Below, piece by piece: positions 36,120 through 45,688 of a DNA stretch of 64,000 nucleotides (within the stretch, counting starts at the first letter, position 1; every line of letters starts with the position of its first letter). Source of the DNA: Kovacikia minuta CCNUW1 (GTDB taxonomy: Bacteria > Cyanobacteriota > Cyanobacteriia > Leptolyngbyales > Leptolyngbyaceae). The DNA lies in the NCBI RefSeq assembly GCF_020091585.1, contig NZ_CP083582.1, positions 4,154,001 to 4,218,000 on the forward strand, read 5' to 3'. A program made the translations under genes and the position numbers. Under the pieces are notes generated by a model. That model saw only the letters and a program-made list of their open reading frames with translations, was not told the origin of the DNA and ran no database searches.

Positions 36120-37670
36120 ATGCGATCGCGCTTAAAATCCCAACTGTCTCCTCAACCTTCCTTTAAGCCTGTGTCCTATGGACTCATTCAGCGGCGCATC
36201 GCTCAGCAATCCAAACCTACTCAGCCACCCCCTGTTCTACACGAAGCACTGAATTTACCGATTCATCCGGTGGATCAGAAACCGATTCAAGCAAAGTTAC
36301 GAGAGGATAAGGATCAGCGCAAGCCAGAAATTGGTGGAGAAACTGTGCATCTAGAAACCAAACCTGGATTACCAGGTCGCCTCAAGACAGGGATTGAAGC
36401 CCTCTCTGGAATGGCAATGGATGATGTGACCGTCCACTATAACTCTCCCAAACCTGCCCAATTAAGGGCATTAGCATACACCCAGGGTACAAATATCCAT
36501 TTAGGTTCGGGGCAGGAGCGGTATCTACCCCATGAAGCTTGGCACGTAGTCCAGCAAAAACAAGGAAGGGTAAAACCAACGGTGCAGTTTCAGGGAACAG
36601 GATTGAACGATGATCTAGCGCTGGAGAAGGAAGCGGATGTAATGGGAGCCAAGGCAGTGCCCGAACAAACTACTCCCTCACCTGAGTCAACAAGCTCTGA
36701 TAATAATGAATTTCAACCCTTGAGTGCTAGCGAGGCGGAGATATTCGAGGCAATCATGAATGAGTTTTCTGATGAAGAACTGGATGCTGCCGCAACGGAG
36801 CTGGAAGCAGAAGCAGAAGCAGAAGTACTTATGACTGAAGGTGACCCTGTACAAACAAAGTGTATCCTTGGTGCAGGAGTAATCCAACTGGGAAAAACTA
36901 CTCCCAGTATTGCCTCAGAAGCTAGTCCTGACATGGGTCTTGCAAACAAGCTAGAAGGCAACACATCAAAGTTGCCTCGATTAGTTACTCTAAAGCGTTG
37001 GCAAACGATTAAAAGCAAGCACGGGAAATTGGGTTATCGGAAGTATGCCGCAATTCGGCACCAGAACCTGCAAAATAATGCTGGCACCGAGGACTTGGTG
37101 TTGCTCATCCGCCTCCGTCGGCGTGCAAAAGTTGGAAAGATGCGGGACAAACACTATGCAGCGATCGAGAAAAAATCAAGTAAGAAGCGGCAAACTGCTC
37201 AGGTCCGCACAGAACTACTAGGGGAAGCTGTCGCCTCCATTCGAATGGAAGGATATCTAGGGAAGGACGATTGGAAGCTTATCATTGGATATGCATCAGG
37301 TGCAGGGATTGATCAACTCTGGGTCAGCCCTTCTCTGAAGAAGTACATTATCGTGGAGGCAAAAGGGCCGGGGGCTAAATTGAAGGTCGATAAATTTGCT
37401 GTCCGAGGAGCTACTGCTGGTGGTACGCTTGAGCAAATGTCTCAGGAGTGGGTGGAAGATCGCATTCCCCGTTTGAAGACTAGCTATCCCACTGAACTGG
37501 CTAACCTCCTTAAAGACTGTGCTTTAAAGGTTGACCACAATGGCGTTCTTGTAGACGATTCGACCAAGAAAGCAACTCATTCCCTTGAAGGGTTAATCAT
37601 TACCGCAAAGTGGGACGCAGCGAAGGGTGACATCGGTTCAGGAGCTTCTAAACGCACCTACAACTTTTAA
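36120..37670 (+). CDS. DUF4157 (eCIS core) protein with C-terminal nuclease-like domain
   Basis: The 516-residue protein (ATG at 36120; a GTG at 36111 is also in frame) starts with a basic segment, then [20 protein letters not shown] as in its neighbour. The DUF4157 core is [34 protein letters not shown] and the zinc motif in [13 protein letters not shown] middle part is acidic ([17 protein letters not shown]). The C-terminal domain has [11 protein letters not shown] followed by [15 protein letters not shown], the D...ExK pattern of PD-(D/E)xK nucleases, so it is probably a DNA- or RNA-cutting effector. In related proteins the core domain marks cargo for eCIS particles. No immunity gene is obvious next to it. 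Confidence 0.75.
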   Translation: MRSRLKSQLSPQPSFKPVSYGLIQRRIAQQSKPTQPPPVLHEALNLPIHPVDQKPIQAKLREDKDQRKPEIGGETVHLETKPGLPGRLKTGIEALSGMAMDDVTVHYNSPKPAQLRALAYTQGTNIHLGSGQERYLPHEAWHVVQQKQGRVKPTVQFQGTGLNDDLALEKEADVMGAKAVPEQTTPSPESTSSDNNEFQPLSASEAEIFEAIMNEFSDEELDAAATELEAEAEAEVLMTEGDPVQTKCILGAGVIQLGKTTPSIASEASPDMGLANKLEGNTSKLPRLVTLKRWQTIKSKHGKLGYRKYAAIRHQNLQNNAGTEDLVLLIRLRRRAKVGKMRDKHYAAIEKKSSKKRQTAQVRTELLGEAVASIRMEGYLGKDDWKLIIGYASGAGIDQLWVSPSLKKYIIVEAKGPGAKLKVDKFAVRGATAGGTLEQMSQEWVEDRIPRLKTSYPTELANLLKDCALKVDHNGVLVDDSTKKATHSLEGLIITAKWDAAKGDIGSGASKRTYNF

Positions 37671-37694
37671 GTCAGGTGATATCAGTATTTCTTT

Positions 37695-38558
37695 TCAGCA
37701 CTGGGAACGCCAAGTGGTTTTTGGGTTGGAATGCCGATCCGCCCGGGGAAATTCGGGTGGGGTGGGGGCAATTTTTTTCAGGTACAGGCAGTGGCGATCG
37801 CCTCCGGTTAGAGGAGTTTTGAATGCTTCGATCGCCTCGATGGTACCTCCCAGGTGGTTAACCACAGGTTCCAGTGCGATCGTTTCTGAGTCAGTCCACT
37901 GCCCCCGATACAGCACTGCGGTTCCGCCAATCTTTACTAATGGCAACGCATACTCGGCACAGATAGGGGCAGCCGCCACTGCTCGGACTAAGGCAACATC
38001 ATAGGATTGGCGATGGTTGGGATTTTGCCCAACCGATTCAGCCCGATCGACCCAGGTTCTGCCATTAGGGATTTCTAGGAAATCTAGTAAATGATCAAGA
38101 AATTGAATTTTTTTACGGGTTGCGTCCAGCAACGTTAGATTCCAGGTGGGTTGGGCGATCGCCACTGCCATGCCCGGAAAGCCTGCACCGGTGCCGATGT
38201 CGATCACAGTGTAAGAAGTGGGGTGTGGGGTGTGGGGTGTGGGGTGTGAGGTGTGGGGAGGAGAATTTTGAATTTTGAATTTTGAATTTTGAATTGAATC
38301 TAAGTGCTGGGTGCTACCTTCTGCCTTTTCAAGAAATCGTCGAACTCCTCGCAGCGAGTCCCATAAATGTTTTTCCCAAAATTCTGCTGGGTCTGTAATG
38401 CGGGTCAGATTAAACTGGCGGTTGCCTGCTAGAACTTGCTCGTAAAGCTGCTGAAATTGCGCCTGTTGAATGGGTGTGGGTTGCCAGCCAAGGGTCTGCT
38501 GCCACAGTTCTGGCATTTCGGGTAAAGCTGGAGTTTGGGAGGGTTGATTTTGATTCAT
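37695..38558 (-). CDS. rsmG: 16S rRNA (guanine-527-N7)-methyltransferase RsmG
   Basis: RsmG methylates G527 of 16S rRNA; its loss gives low-level streptomycin resistance. The 287-residue protein has the SAM site YTVIDIGTGAGFPGMAVAIA, FNLTRITDPAEFWEKHLWDS and VALVRAVAAAPICAEYALP. Between the N-terminal helix region and the SAM site is an insert of about 35 residues (GSTQHLDSIQNSKFKIQNS, then [15 protein letters not shown]). The insert is encoded by TTTTGAATTTTGAATTTTGA and GTGGGGTGTGGGGTGTGG repeats that are normally intergenic. The start overlaps the rsmA stop by four bases (ATGA), so it is translated with rsmA. Confidence 0.93.
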   Translation of the reverse strand: MNQNQPSQTPALPEMPELWQQTLGWQPTPIQQAQFQQLYEQVLAGNRQFNLTRITDPAEFWEKHLWDSLRGVRRFLEKAEGSTQHLDSIQNSKFKIQNSPPHTSHPTPHTPHPTSYTVIDIGTGAGFPGMAVAIAQPTWNLTLLDATRKKIQFLDHLLDFLEIPNGRTWVDRAESVGQNPNHRQSYDVALVRAVAAAPICAEYALPLVKIGGTAVLYRGQWTDSETIALEPVVNHLGGTIEAIEAFKTPLTGGDRHCLYLKKIAPTPPEFPRADRHSNPKTTWRSQC

Positions 38559-39397
38559 TCCACATCTCCCAAACGGTTACTCAGCTCAACCCACTGGTCA
38601 ACGCTCAGGTCTTCGGCGCGCACATCAGGATTGATGCCCAATTGTTCTAACAGAAGGGTCAGGCGATCTCGCTCCACCAGATTTTGCAGATTATTCCGCA
38701 ACATTTTGCGTTTACTAGAAAACCCCAGTTTAATCAAGGTTTCCAGTTGACGCGGGTTGGTCGCAGGAACTGCGATCGGGCGCGGGCGGAGCCGAACAAC
38801 AACTGAATCAACTTTGGGAGGGGGTTGAAATGCTTTTGCCGGAACATCACAGATGAACTCACAGGTTGCTAAATACTGAACGCGTACCGAAAGGGCACCA
38901 AAGGTTTTAGAACCGGGGTTGGCATACAGTCGCTGAGCGACTTCTTTCTGTACCAGTACCACAATCAGATCAAAAGGATGTGATGCAGGCTTGGCAATGG
39001 TTCCCAGAAGTTTTTCTAAAATTGGTCCAGTGATGTTGTAGGGGATATTGGCAACAACTTTGTTGGGATTTTGAAAATGTGGAAAAGGCGCTAACAAGAG
39101 ATCCAAATCAAGCGTTAAAAAGTCACCTTGCAACAACAAAAAATTCTCGATCGCTCCTAATTTTTTTGATAATGAATCACACAAATCCCGGTCAATTTCG
39201 ACCGCAACTACCGCCTCCGCCAAGGGCAACAATTGTCGGGTCAAAATTCCTGTTCCGGGACCAATTTCCAGGACGCGATCGCCTTTAATCGTTTGATCTA
39301 AATTACCTTTGGATAGTTCCGCTGCACTGACGATTTTGCTCAATGCTTTTTCGCTGCGGAGCCAGTGCTGGGCAAATTGCTTACGGGGTTGGGGCAC
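38555..39397 (-). CDS. rsmA: 16S rRNA (adenine-1518/1519-N6,N6)-dimethyltransferase RsmA
   Basis: RsmA (KsgA) dimethylates two adjacent adenines in the last hairpin of 16S rRNA. I chose the GTG at 39397 (VPQPRKQFAQHWLRSEKAL), four bases after the purM stop and preceded by GGAG; the longer frame to 39469 lies inside purM. Motifs are VLEIGPGTGILTRQLL, the catalytic NIPYN in VVANIPYNITGPIL, and FQPPPKVDSVVVRL. The gene sits between purM and rsmG in a tightly packed operon. Confidence 0.95.
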   Translation of the reverse strand: MPQPRKQFAQHWLRSEKALSKIVSAAELSKGNLDQTIKGDRVLEIGPGTGILTRQLLPLAEAVVAVEIDRDLCDSLSKKLGAIENFLLLQGDFLTLDLDLLLAPFPHFQNPNKVVANIPYNITGPILEKLLGTIAKPASHPFDLIVVLVQKEVAQRLYANPGSKTFGALSVRVQYLATCEFICDVPAKAFQPPPKVDSVVVRLRPRPIAVPATNPRQLETLIKLGFSSKRKMLRNNLQNLVERDRLTLLLEQLGINPDVRAEDLSVDQWVELSNRLGDVE

Positions 39398-39401
39398 AGC
39401 G

Positions 39402-40430
39402 CTACTCCGGTAATCCCAGCAATTCACCGCTGCCTGGGATAACTTCACCGATGACAGAAGCCACCACATTTTTTGATCGAAAAAATTGTAGGGTTTCGGT
39501 TACTTGCTCTGGTGCCACTAAAACCACGAATCCAATCCCCATATTGAATGTATTAAACATGGCAGATGGATGCACGTTCCCTTCGGTTGCCAACCAGCGA
39601 AAAATGGGGAGAATTGGCCATGAATCGGGATAAATTTTAATTGCTTGATCCTGTCTTAAACAACGGGGCAAATTTTCTGGTAAACCGCCCCCTGTAATAT
39701 GTGCCATAGCATGAATTGCAAGCCCCTGTTTGAGCGCTGCCAGAATCGGTTGGACGTAAATTTGGGTGGGGGTCAGCAAAACTTCTCCCAGACTTTTGTC
39801 AGAAAGCAGGTCAGGACGATCGCTCCAGGCAAAGCCACGATCGCTAACGATCTTCCGCACCAAACTGAAGCCATTGCTGTGAACCCCACTGCTTGCCAAG
39901 CCGATCGCCACATCCCCAATCTGAACCTGGGAGCCATTGAGCAGCTGGCTTTTTTCCACAATCCCGACACAAAAGCCCGCCAGATCATACTCTCCAGTTT
40001 GATAGAAACCCGGCATTTCTGCGGTTTCTCCACCCAACAGAGCGCACCCGGCCATTCGGCAACCTGCCGTAATACCTGCCACCACCTGGGTGAGTTGGTC
40101 GGAGTTGAGTTGTCCGGTTGCCAAATAATCCAGAAAAAATAACGGTTCTGCCCCCGAAGTCAGCACATCATTCACGCACATTGCTACCAGATCAATTCCT
40201 ACTGTGTCATGGCGATCGAGGCTCTGCGCCAGTTTCAGTTTAGTCCCTACCCCATCCGTTCCCGACACCAGGACAGGTTCCCGATAACCCACAGGCAATT
40301 GGAAAAATCCACTAAATCCGCCGACGCCTCCCAAAACCTCCGGTCGAGCAGTGCTGTTTACCATCTGGCGGATGCGCTCTACAAAAGCACGACCCGCCTC
40401 AACATCTACCCCTGCCTCTCGATAGTCCAT
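39402..40430 (-). CDS. purM: Phosphoribosylformylglycinamidine cyclo-ligase (AIR synthase)
   Basis: PurM makes aminoimidazole ribotide from FGAM with ATP, the fifth step of purine synthesis. The 342-residue protein has [72 protein letters not shown] and [13 protein letters not shown], all typical. It is the first gene of the purM-rsmA-rsmG cluster. Confidence 0.97.
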   Translation of the reverse strand: MDYREAGVDVEAGRAFVERIRQMVNSTARPEVLGGVGGFSGFFQLPVGYREPVLVSGTDGVGTKLKLAQSLDRHDTVGIDLVAMCVNDVLTSGAEPLFFLDYLATGQLNSDQLTQVVAGITAGCRMAGCALLGGETAEMPGFYQTGEYDLAGFCVGIVEKSQLLNGSQVQIGDVAIGLASSGVHSNGFSLVRKIVSDRGFAWSDRPDLLSDKSLGEVLLTPTQIYVQPILAALKQGLAIHAMAHITGGGLPENLPRCLRQDQAIKIYPDSWPILPIFRWLATEGNVHPSAMFNTFNMGIGFVVLVAPEQVTETLQFFRSKNVVASVIGEVIPGSGELLGLPE

Positions 40431-40907
40431 ATTTTCTGCCTTAACGTCGGTTGTATTTTATCTAGCTTCACGACCCGAACCCATAAAAGCATTTCCTTCC
40501 TCCAACAGGGTGTTTTCTTTAAAGTTCAGGTAAAGGTTTCATGAAGTTTTGATGAAGCATCCGGAATGCACGAATTACGCAAAACACCTTCTATTAGTGG
40601 AATGTAGCCGTTTTTTTGATGATGAAGCTTCCATAAAGTTAGCAGGGGGTTGTGCGATCCCTGATCCCCTGGGGAAAAACTTCATGATACTCTGTTGCAG
40701 TTCTTGAAACTCCGGAGTGAACACGAAACGAGTACGAGTTGCTTAGTCAGTTTGCCGATCGGTTCTGGATTTACCGATTCCGATCTCGCTCACTAGATTG
40801 TTTGCAAAGGCTGATTTTTTGCGATCGCAAGGCTTAAGCCTTTCCTGGTTCTTCCTCAAAGAACTTTTTGCCAAGCAATCTGCTAAGTGCCCTTCACACA
40901 TGGATGT
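40431..40907. other. Divergent intergenic region purM / RlpA-like gene
   Basis: The stretch contains repeated ATGAAG/CTTCAT motifs (TTTCATGAAGTTTTGATGAAG, GATGAAGCTTCCATAAAG, AACTTCATGATAC) around 40540-40690, which could be regulator sites. No gene is seen. Confidence 0.4.
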
Positions 40908-42023
40908 ATGAATCAAACACTTATTAGCGGTCTGACTGCCACCCTGTTGATGACAACCTTCAGTGCGCCGCCCCCCGGCAGTGCTGAACCTTCTAAAGCA
41001 GCAGACCAGGGTTCCGAGGCTTCCCTCAAAATTGCTTCTAGCCATGCTTCTACCCCTGCCCTCGATCTCACGAGTGAAGTGGTGAAAATCGGTGAACAGC
41101 AGCCTCAAACAACCACTGCATCGGATGGAGCAGTGATCGCCAAGATCCATCCCCATGAGCGAAGAGGACGTAAAGTTGCAACGCTCTATGTACGCAACAT
41201 CCCAGTTCTCACCTTTCTTGGCTCTACCCAGACATCTTCCGAAAATGTGAAGTTGGGAAGCCGCGAATCCAACTCAGCAAACGATATTCAGCCTGCCACC
41301 GCAAAAGCCCTTGATATTTCCAGTCCGGCGGCAGCACTAATCGGAAATTCTCAAGATTCACCCCAACCAACCCCAAGTGGAGAAGCGTCCCAGGCTGACC
41401 CAGGCGATCCAGTTTGGAGGGCATCAGAAGTCGCTGCCAAGCTAAATCAGCTCAACCGGGAAGGAATTGATCCAAAATCAATCACTGTGAGCTGGGCTGC
41501 TCAACCTGGCTCGAAGGGGCAGTATGTGATTAAAGCCAATCAACAAATCGTGGCAGTGGTCGCCGCTGATGCGATGTTGCCCGAAACGACCAACGATCTG
41601 GAGAAGGATGTGCTCCAGGCAACGAACCGTCTCCGTCGCCTATTTGGGGCAGCCCCTCTACCGAAAGTAGATGGTAGTCCCCGGAATCGCACCGTTTCTT
41701 TTGGCTCCTTCCGCGCCAGTGGGTTGGCTTCCTGGTACGGTCCGGGTTTCAACGGTAACCAGGCTGCCAGTGGCGAAATTTTTAATCAGAATGCTTTGAC
41801 TGCGGCACACCGGAGTTTGCCATTTGGCACCAAAGTTCGGGTGACCAATATGGACAATGGCTTAACCGTTGTCGTGCGGATTAACGATCGCGGTCCCCAC
41901 GCGGCGAACCGGATTATTGATCTGTCTGCGGGTGCTGCTCGTGTCCTGGGTTTGATTCAGAGCGGTGTGGCTCCCGTTCGCCTGGACGTGATCGATCCCA
42001 GTACGGAGCTAGCAGGAAACTGA
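40908..42023 (+). CDS. RlpA-like protein (septal ring lytic transglycosylase family)
   Basis: RlpA proteins are exported and bind or cut peptidoglycan lacking stem peptides. The start at 40908 gives MNQTLISGLTATLLMTTFSA, a signal peptide ending near PPGSAEP. The middle 200 residues are low in recognisable motifs. The C-terminal double-psi beta-barrel is clear: GLASWYGPGFNGNQAASGE, LTAAHRSLPFGTKVRVTN and INDRGPHAANRIIDLS, with the Asp of NDRGP conserved. There is no SPOR domain at the end. 371 residues; likely periplasmic. Confidence 0.88.
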   Translation: MNQTLISGLTATLLMTTFSAPPPGSAEPSKAADQGSEASLKIASSHASTPALDLTSEVVKIGEQQPQTTTASDGAVIAKIHPHERRGRKVATLYVRNIPVLTFLGSTQTSSENVKLGSRESNSANDIQPATAKALDISSPAAALIGNSQDSPQPTPSGEASQADPGDPVWRASEVAAKLNQLNREGIDPKSITVSWAAQPGSKGQYVIKANQQIVAVVAADAMLPETTNDLEKDVLQATNRLRRLFGAAPLPKVDGSPRNRTVSFGSFRASGLASWYGPGFNGNQAASGEIFNQNALTAAHRSLPFGTKVRVTNMDNGLTVVVRINDRGPHAANRIIDLSAGAARVLGLIQSGVAPVRLDVIDPSTELAGN

Positions 42024-42043
42024 GGTGAAAGAATAAGGGATAG

Positions 42044-42086
42044 AGGATAAAGGATAAAAACCAAAAACGGTTTTATCCTTTATCCT
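42044..42086. terminator. Bidirectional hairpin between convergent genes
   Basis: AGGATAAAGGATAAAA pairs perfectly with TTTTATCCTTTATCCT around a 11-base loop. It ends both the RlpA-like gene and the MidA-like gene. Confidence 0.75.
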
Positions 42087-42104
42087 TCAGCCTTTATCCT
42101 TTCG

Positions 42105-43343
42105 TCACTCTCCCTGTTTCAATCCTTGCAGAAGTTCCCTGCTTTCCACATTCTTGCTTTGGATCAGAACGCCGAAGTTGCCCAACCCCATGCCGGGGTC
42201 AATCAACTGATGCAGCGCATCTCGGCGGCGGAGACTGGCGAGGACTTCTTGAGGATCGGTGGCGTTGGATTGGGCGATCGCGGCAAGTCGATCGCCTAAC
42301 CCTAACGCCATGAGAAATAATCCCTGTTTGGTGAAACCGAGTGACTGCAATCCACACCGTTCTCCCTGCCGTTCCAGGGCAGTGAAATTTACATGGGCAG
42401 TAATGTCCTGTTGCCCAATGTGAATGTAGGGGTCGCTATGGCGGGCATGGTGATAGTAGCATTGCAGGGTTCCTTGGGAACGCATGGGATTGTAGTAGCG
42501 ATCGCCAGAATAGCCGTAGTCGATCGTTAAGACGTATCCCTGGTGAAGTTTGTCCGCTACATCGCCCATCCACTCCAGGGCAGCCAAATTTACTTCGGTG
42601 CGGTAGCGATCGGGGTAAGCACCAGAAAGCAAATGAATCCCTATCTGCTCAAAGTACTCCCCTAGATGTGGGGTAGACAAATCGCCAAGGGACTCGACAA
42701 ATTGATGCGTCCCTTCGCTATTCGGCTGGGTGGTGACATAAATTTCTTTCAGCTGTTCCCCATCTACCATGACTTGATGCACAGGCAACGCATCGACGAG
42801 TTCATTGGAAAAAAAGCATCCAACGATCGATACTGCGGGAATCTCTTCAAACCCAGACCAGCGAAGTCGATCGCCCATTTCTCCTGACAAACCTTTTAAG
42901 GAGTGCTGTTGCTCTGCGATAAGTGCCGCTGCCCGTTCAACAATGATATATTCCAAAACCTTGAAAAACGCAGGATAGGTTTGGCGCAAGTACCGCAATA
43001 CATCCAGTGCCAGTAATCCCTGCCCTGCCCCCATCTCTACCAGGGTAAAGCGGTCAGGCTGCCCCATAATCTCCCACATCTGGACAAACTGTTCGGCTAA
43101 TAATTCCCCAAAGTCTGCCCCCAAATGGGGAGAGGTAAAAAAATCTCCCTGGACACCAATCTTAGCTGCGTTGCGGGCGTAGTACCCGTGCAACGGGTGG
43201 TACAGGGCCAGATCCATGTACTCCGCAAACGTAATTTGGTGCTGAAAACTCTCGGCAATCCGTTGTGCGATTAGATTACCGAGAGCCATATTGCTATTGC
43301 TTTCATCCACCTGTGTTGCCATATCCATCCCTGACTGAGCCAC
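42105..43343 (-). CDS. SAM-dependent methyltransferase, MidA/NDUFAF7 family
   Basis: This family methylates an arginine of a complex I subunit in mitochondria (NDUFAF7); the bacterial substrate is not established. The 412-residue protein has ITFAEYMDLALYHPLHGYY, GDFFTSPHLGADFGELLAEQ, the SAM motif LVEMGAGQGLLALDVLRYL, and SNELVDALPVHQVM. The ATG at 43343 starts MAQSGMDMATQVDES; inner Met codons near residues 19 would give a start closer to relatives. It converges on the RlpA-like gene. Confidence 0.9.
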   Translation of the reverse strand: MAQSGMDMATQVDESNSNMALGNLIAQRIAESFQHQITFAEYMDLALYHPLHGYYARNAAKIGVQGDFFTSPHLGADFGELLAEQFVQMWEIMGQPDRFTLVEMGAGQGLLALDVLRYLRQTYPAFFKVLEYIIVERAAALIAEQQHSLKGLSGEMGDRLRWSGFEEIPAVSIVGCFFSNELVDALPVHQVMVDGEQLKEIYVTTQPNSEGTHQFVESLGDLSTPHLGEYFEQIGIHLLSGAYPDRYRTEVNLAALEWMGDVADKLHQGYVLTIDYGYSGDRYYNPMRSQGTLQCYYHHARHSDPYIHIGQQDITAHVNFTALERQGERCGLQSLGFTKQGLFLMALGLGDRLAAIAQSNATDPQEVLASLRRRDALHQLIDPGMGLGNFGVLIQSKNVESRELLQGLKQGE

Positions 43344-43658
43344 TCTACCTTATCTATATATTGAGAGCAGGTGTAAATTGTCCTGTAAAACCAATCATTC
43401 ACAGTCCAATCAGAGTTGCCCCGACGGTTTGCATTGTGCCACAGATAGACAATTTGACAGAAAGGGAAAATATCCAGACATTTTGCTCTAAAATTTGCTT
43501 GCTCCGGATACAAACAAGATTTAGACTTATTCAGTTGTTTCAACACCACACTCCGCAATCAAACAATTGTCACTCTAAAAAGAGTTGGAAATGCTTGTAG
43601 ACGCTGGTTTTACTCAGAATAATTCATTCATGCAAGCGAACCAACGATCGCAGTTTGC
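43344..43658. other. Intergenic region, no gene seen
   Basis: No gene or clear repeat is visible in this AT-rich stretch. Confidence 0.45.
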
Positions 43659-43856
43659 CTATTCAGCTTGTGTGGCATAATCGGTCTGACCGACATCAAA
43701 TGTAATCGCGAACTTCGACTGGGGTTGAGTTTGTCTCAGCACCTTAAGGTAAGCCTCAGCATCGTTCCGACGGCGAAAGCGGGTTACCGTCAGTTGATTT
43801 AGATTCGGCAATAGCTTGTGAATCACCCAGGGATTGAGTTGCTGTTGGTAGGTCAT
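43659..43856 (-). CDS. Small hypothetical protein, 65 residues
   Basis: The start at 43856 gives MTYQQQLNPWVIHKLLPNLN, followed by TVTRFRRRNDAEAYLKVLRQ and SKFAITFDVGQTD. The pattern looks like a real conserved cyanobacterial small protein, perhaps with a beta-alpha-beta fold, but I do not recognise a named family. An inverted repeat lies upstream of it. Confidence 0.6.
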   Translation of the reverse strand: MTYQQQLNPWVIHKLLPNLNQLTVTRFRRRNDAEAYLKVLRQTQPQSKFAITFDVGQTDYATQAE

Positions 43857-43907
43857 TGTTCTATTCTTAATGGCTAATGGTTTTTCTCCAGGAAGCGAGT
43901 CCGCGAA

Positions 43908-43953
43908 CACCTAGATATGTTCTCAAATGTTCAAGAAACGCTGTATCTAGGTG
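43908..43953. promoter_or_regulatory. Inverted repeat CACCTAGATA/TATCTAGGTG
   Basis: Perfect ten-base arms are separated by 26 bases, about 50 bases upstream of the small hypothetical gene on the minus strand. It could be an operator or a long hairpin. Confidence 0.4.
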
Positions 43954-44053
43954 TCTCCTGGTTGCGTACCTACTATAGATAGCGGTTTCCGATTTAAACT
44001 GCAAATCTTTTTACAAAACGAGATATTCCTGGCAAAACTCCCTTAGGAACAAG

Positions 44054-44159
44054 AATTAAATAACATCGACTTTTGTAGGTTGGGTTGAGTTCGCGAAACC
44101 CAACACCCCGCAGATGTTGGGTTTCATACTTCAACCCAACCTACGCAGGTTATTTAATT
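44054..44159. repeat. MITE-like repeat with GTAGGTTGGGTTGA arms
   Basis: Outer ends AATTAAATAAC and GTTATTTAATT, then arms GTAGGTTGGGTTGA and TCAACCCAACCTAC, then inner GAAACCCAACA/TGTTGGGTTTC. The three nested pairs make a near-complete 106-base palindrome. GTAGGTTGGGTTGA repeats are common in cyanobacterial genomes. Confidence 0.75.
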
Positions 44160-44323
44160 CGCAATCCTTAGAAGAGAGGGAACAGGAGCACCTTCCTGTG
44201 ACCTAAGCTCCCCCCCCAGCATGAAAAAAAGCAGTCAAGGAGTCAGGATACAGAAGCCAGGAAAGAATAGCCATGCCGGATTCTGTATCGTGAATTGTTT
44301 AAACCTCTGCTTGCCATAACCCA

Positions 44324-44349
44324 ATAAAAAGCCCGGCTTTCGCCAGGCT
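44324..44349 (-). terminator. Likely psb30 terminator
   Basis: On the minus strand AGCCTGGC-GAAA-GCCGGGCT is followed by TTTTTATTGG, a classic intrinsic terminator about 100 bases after psb30. Confidence 0.85.
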
Positions 44350-44445
44350 GATCACTACTCTCTCAATATTTTTAGAAGTTCCTTAAAATTTTCTTCCAAG
44401 CTGGATTAGTTTTAAGAAATGGAACCTAGAACAAATGGCAAAGAA

Positions 44446-44586
44446 TTACAAGTCGCCACCACGAGCTGCCAGCAAAAATATGACAACGGGTCCAGAAATC
44501 ATAATTGCTGCCACCATCGTAAGTTGGACGATCGCTTCAAAATTGATACCGCTGAATACGTTAAGCAGATCGTTAAGAAAACTCAT
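44446..44586 (-). CDS. psb30: Photosystem II protein Psb30 (Ycf12)
   Basis: Psb30 is a one-helix subunit at the edge of photosystem II near cytochrome b559. The ATG at 44586 follows GGAGGGG at the right distance and gives 46 residues, the family's usual length. The sequence has INFEAIVQLTMVAAIMIS and the conserved end GPVVIFLLAARGGDL. The longer frame to 44634 is not needed. A terminator follows. Confidence 0.9.
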   Translation of the reverse strand: MSFLNDLLNVFSGINFEAIVQLTMVAAIMISGPVVIFLLAARGGDL

Positions 44587-44823
44587 TACCCCTCCGACAT
44601 CTGAAATGAAAATAAGCTCTAGTAACGCAGTCACAAGAGCTTATTTTATCGACCTTTGAGCATGCTTTTAAGAAAATTAACAAAACTATACGGTTGGGTG
44701 GTAGGGGTTAGGGGCCAGGTGTCAGGAGCTAGAAGAGACACGGGAAGAAAGGCAGAGGGCAGAGGGCAGAAGGGGAGGGAGACGCGGGGACGCGGGGACA
44801 CGGAGAACTCTTTAATTCAAAAC

Positions 44824-45688
44824 TCAAAACTTAGAACTTAAAACTTCTTGATCCTCACTCCTCCTGCGAGATTTGATCAGTTGAGCAAATTCGCGGATTG
44901 TTTGGGTGTAGCGGTTTCCGGCAATGCTCTGGACATCGTTGTGATCTGCTCCGTTTATTTGGAGAAATCTTTTTGGCGGATTTGCTTGCTGAAAAAGTGC
45001 CTGCCCCTGATGCAAGGGGATGGTGCGATCGTTCGAGCCGTGCAATGATCAGAACGGGACAATGGACGGCTTGAATTTTGTTGATGTTGGCGAATTTATC
45101 AAAGGGATATAGGGGAATCCGGGTGATGACCCGAAATACACTGGTGAAGGTACTTTCCAAAATTAATCCGGCGACAGGCTGGCGGCTTGCCAGGTCAACA
45201 CTGGGACCACCCCCCACCGATCGCCCAAACACAATCAAGCGATCGGGGGGCAGCTTGAGTTGGGTGGTCAAATAGTGGTAAGCGGCATCAATATCCTGGT
45301 AGGCGTTTTGTTCGGAAGGGCTACCCTGACTGGTGCCATAACCCTGATAGTCATAGGCAAAAACGGCAAAGCCGATCGTTCGCAGTTGCTCCAGAATGGG
45401 ACGAATGTCTCCCAGGTCTTCCCCATTGCCGTGGCTATAAAGCAGTGTATAGGTTGCCTGGGAATTGGGCAGATAGACCGCTGAGATTTGTACACCCTTA
45501 CTGGTGGTTAGTTTAATGGTGTTCTGATTGTCCTGGTAGCTGGAGGCTGAGGGGCGAAAGATTAACCGATCGGAAAAAAAGTAGCCATAGAGGCCGATCG
45601 CCAGATAAATGAAGAGCAACGATCGCAGGACACGTCCCCAGGTTAATTGCCCCAATAATCGATGCCGGAGCGCTTGACGACGGCTCAT
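44824..45688 (-). pseudogene. Alpha/beta hydrolase, one +1 frameshift near its C-terminus
   Basis: A membrane-anchored serine hydrolase of the BEM46/ABHD13 kind. Residues 15-40 are hydrophobic (SLLFIYLAIGLYGYFFSD). The core has LLYSHGNGEDLGDI, FAYDYQGYGTSQGSP and the nucleophile Ser in VFGRSVGGGPSVDLA. After CPVLII one extra base near 45046 shifts the frame; the other frame continues HGSNDRTIPLHQGQALF with the catalytic Asp and His (NGADHNDVQ) and ends at 44824. It starts with ATGA overlapping the recJ stop, so the two form an operon. Substrate unknown. Confidence 0.8.
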
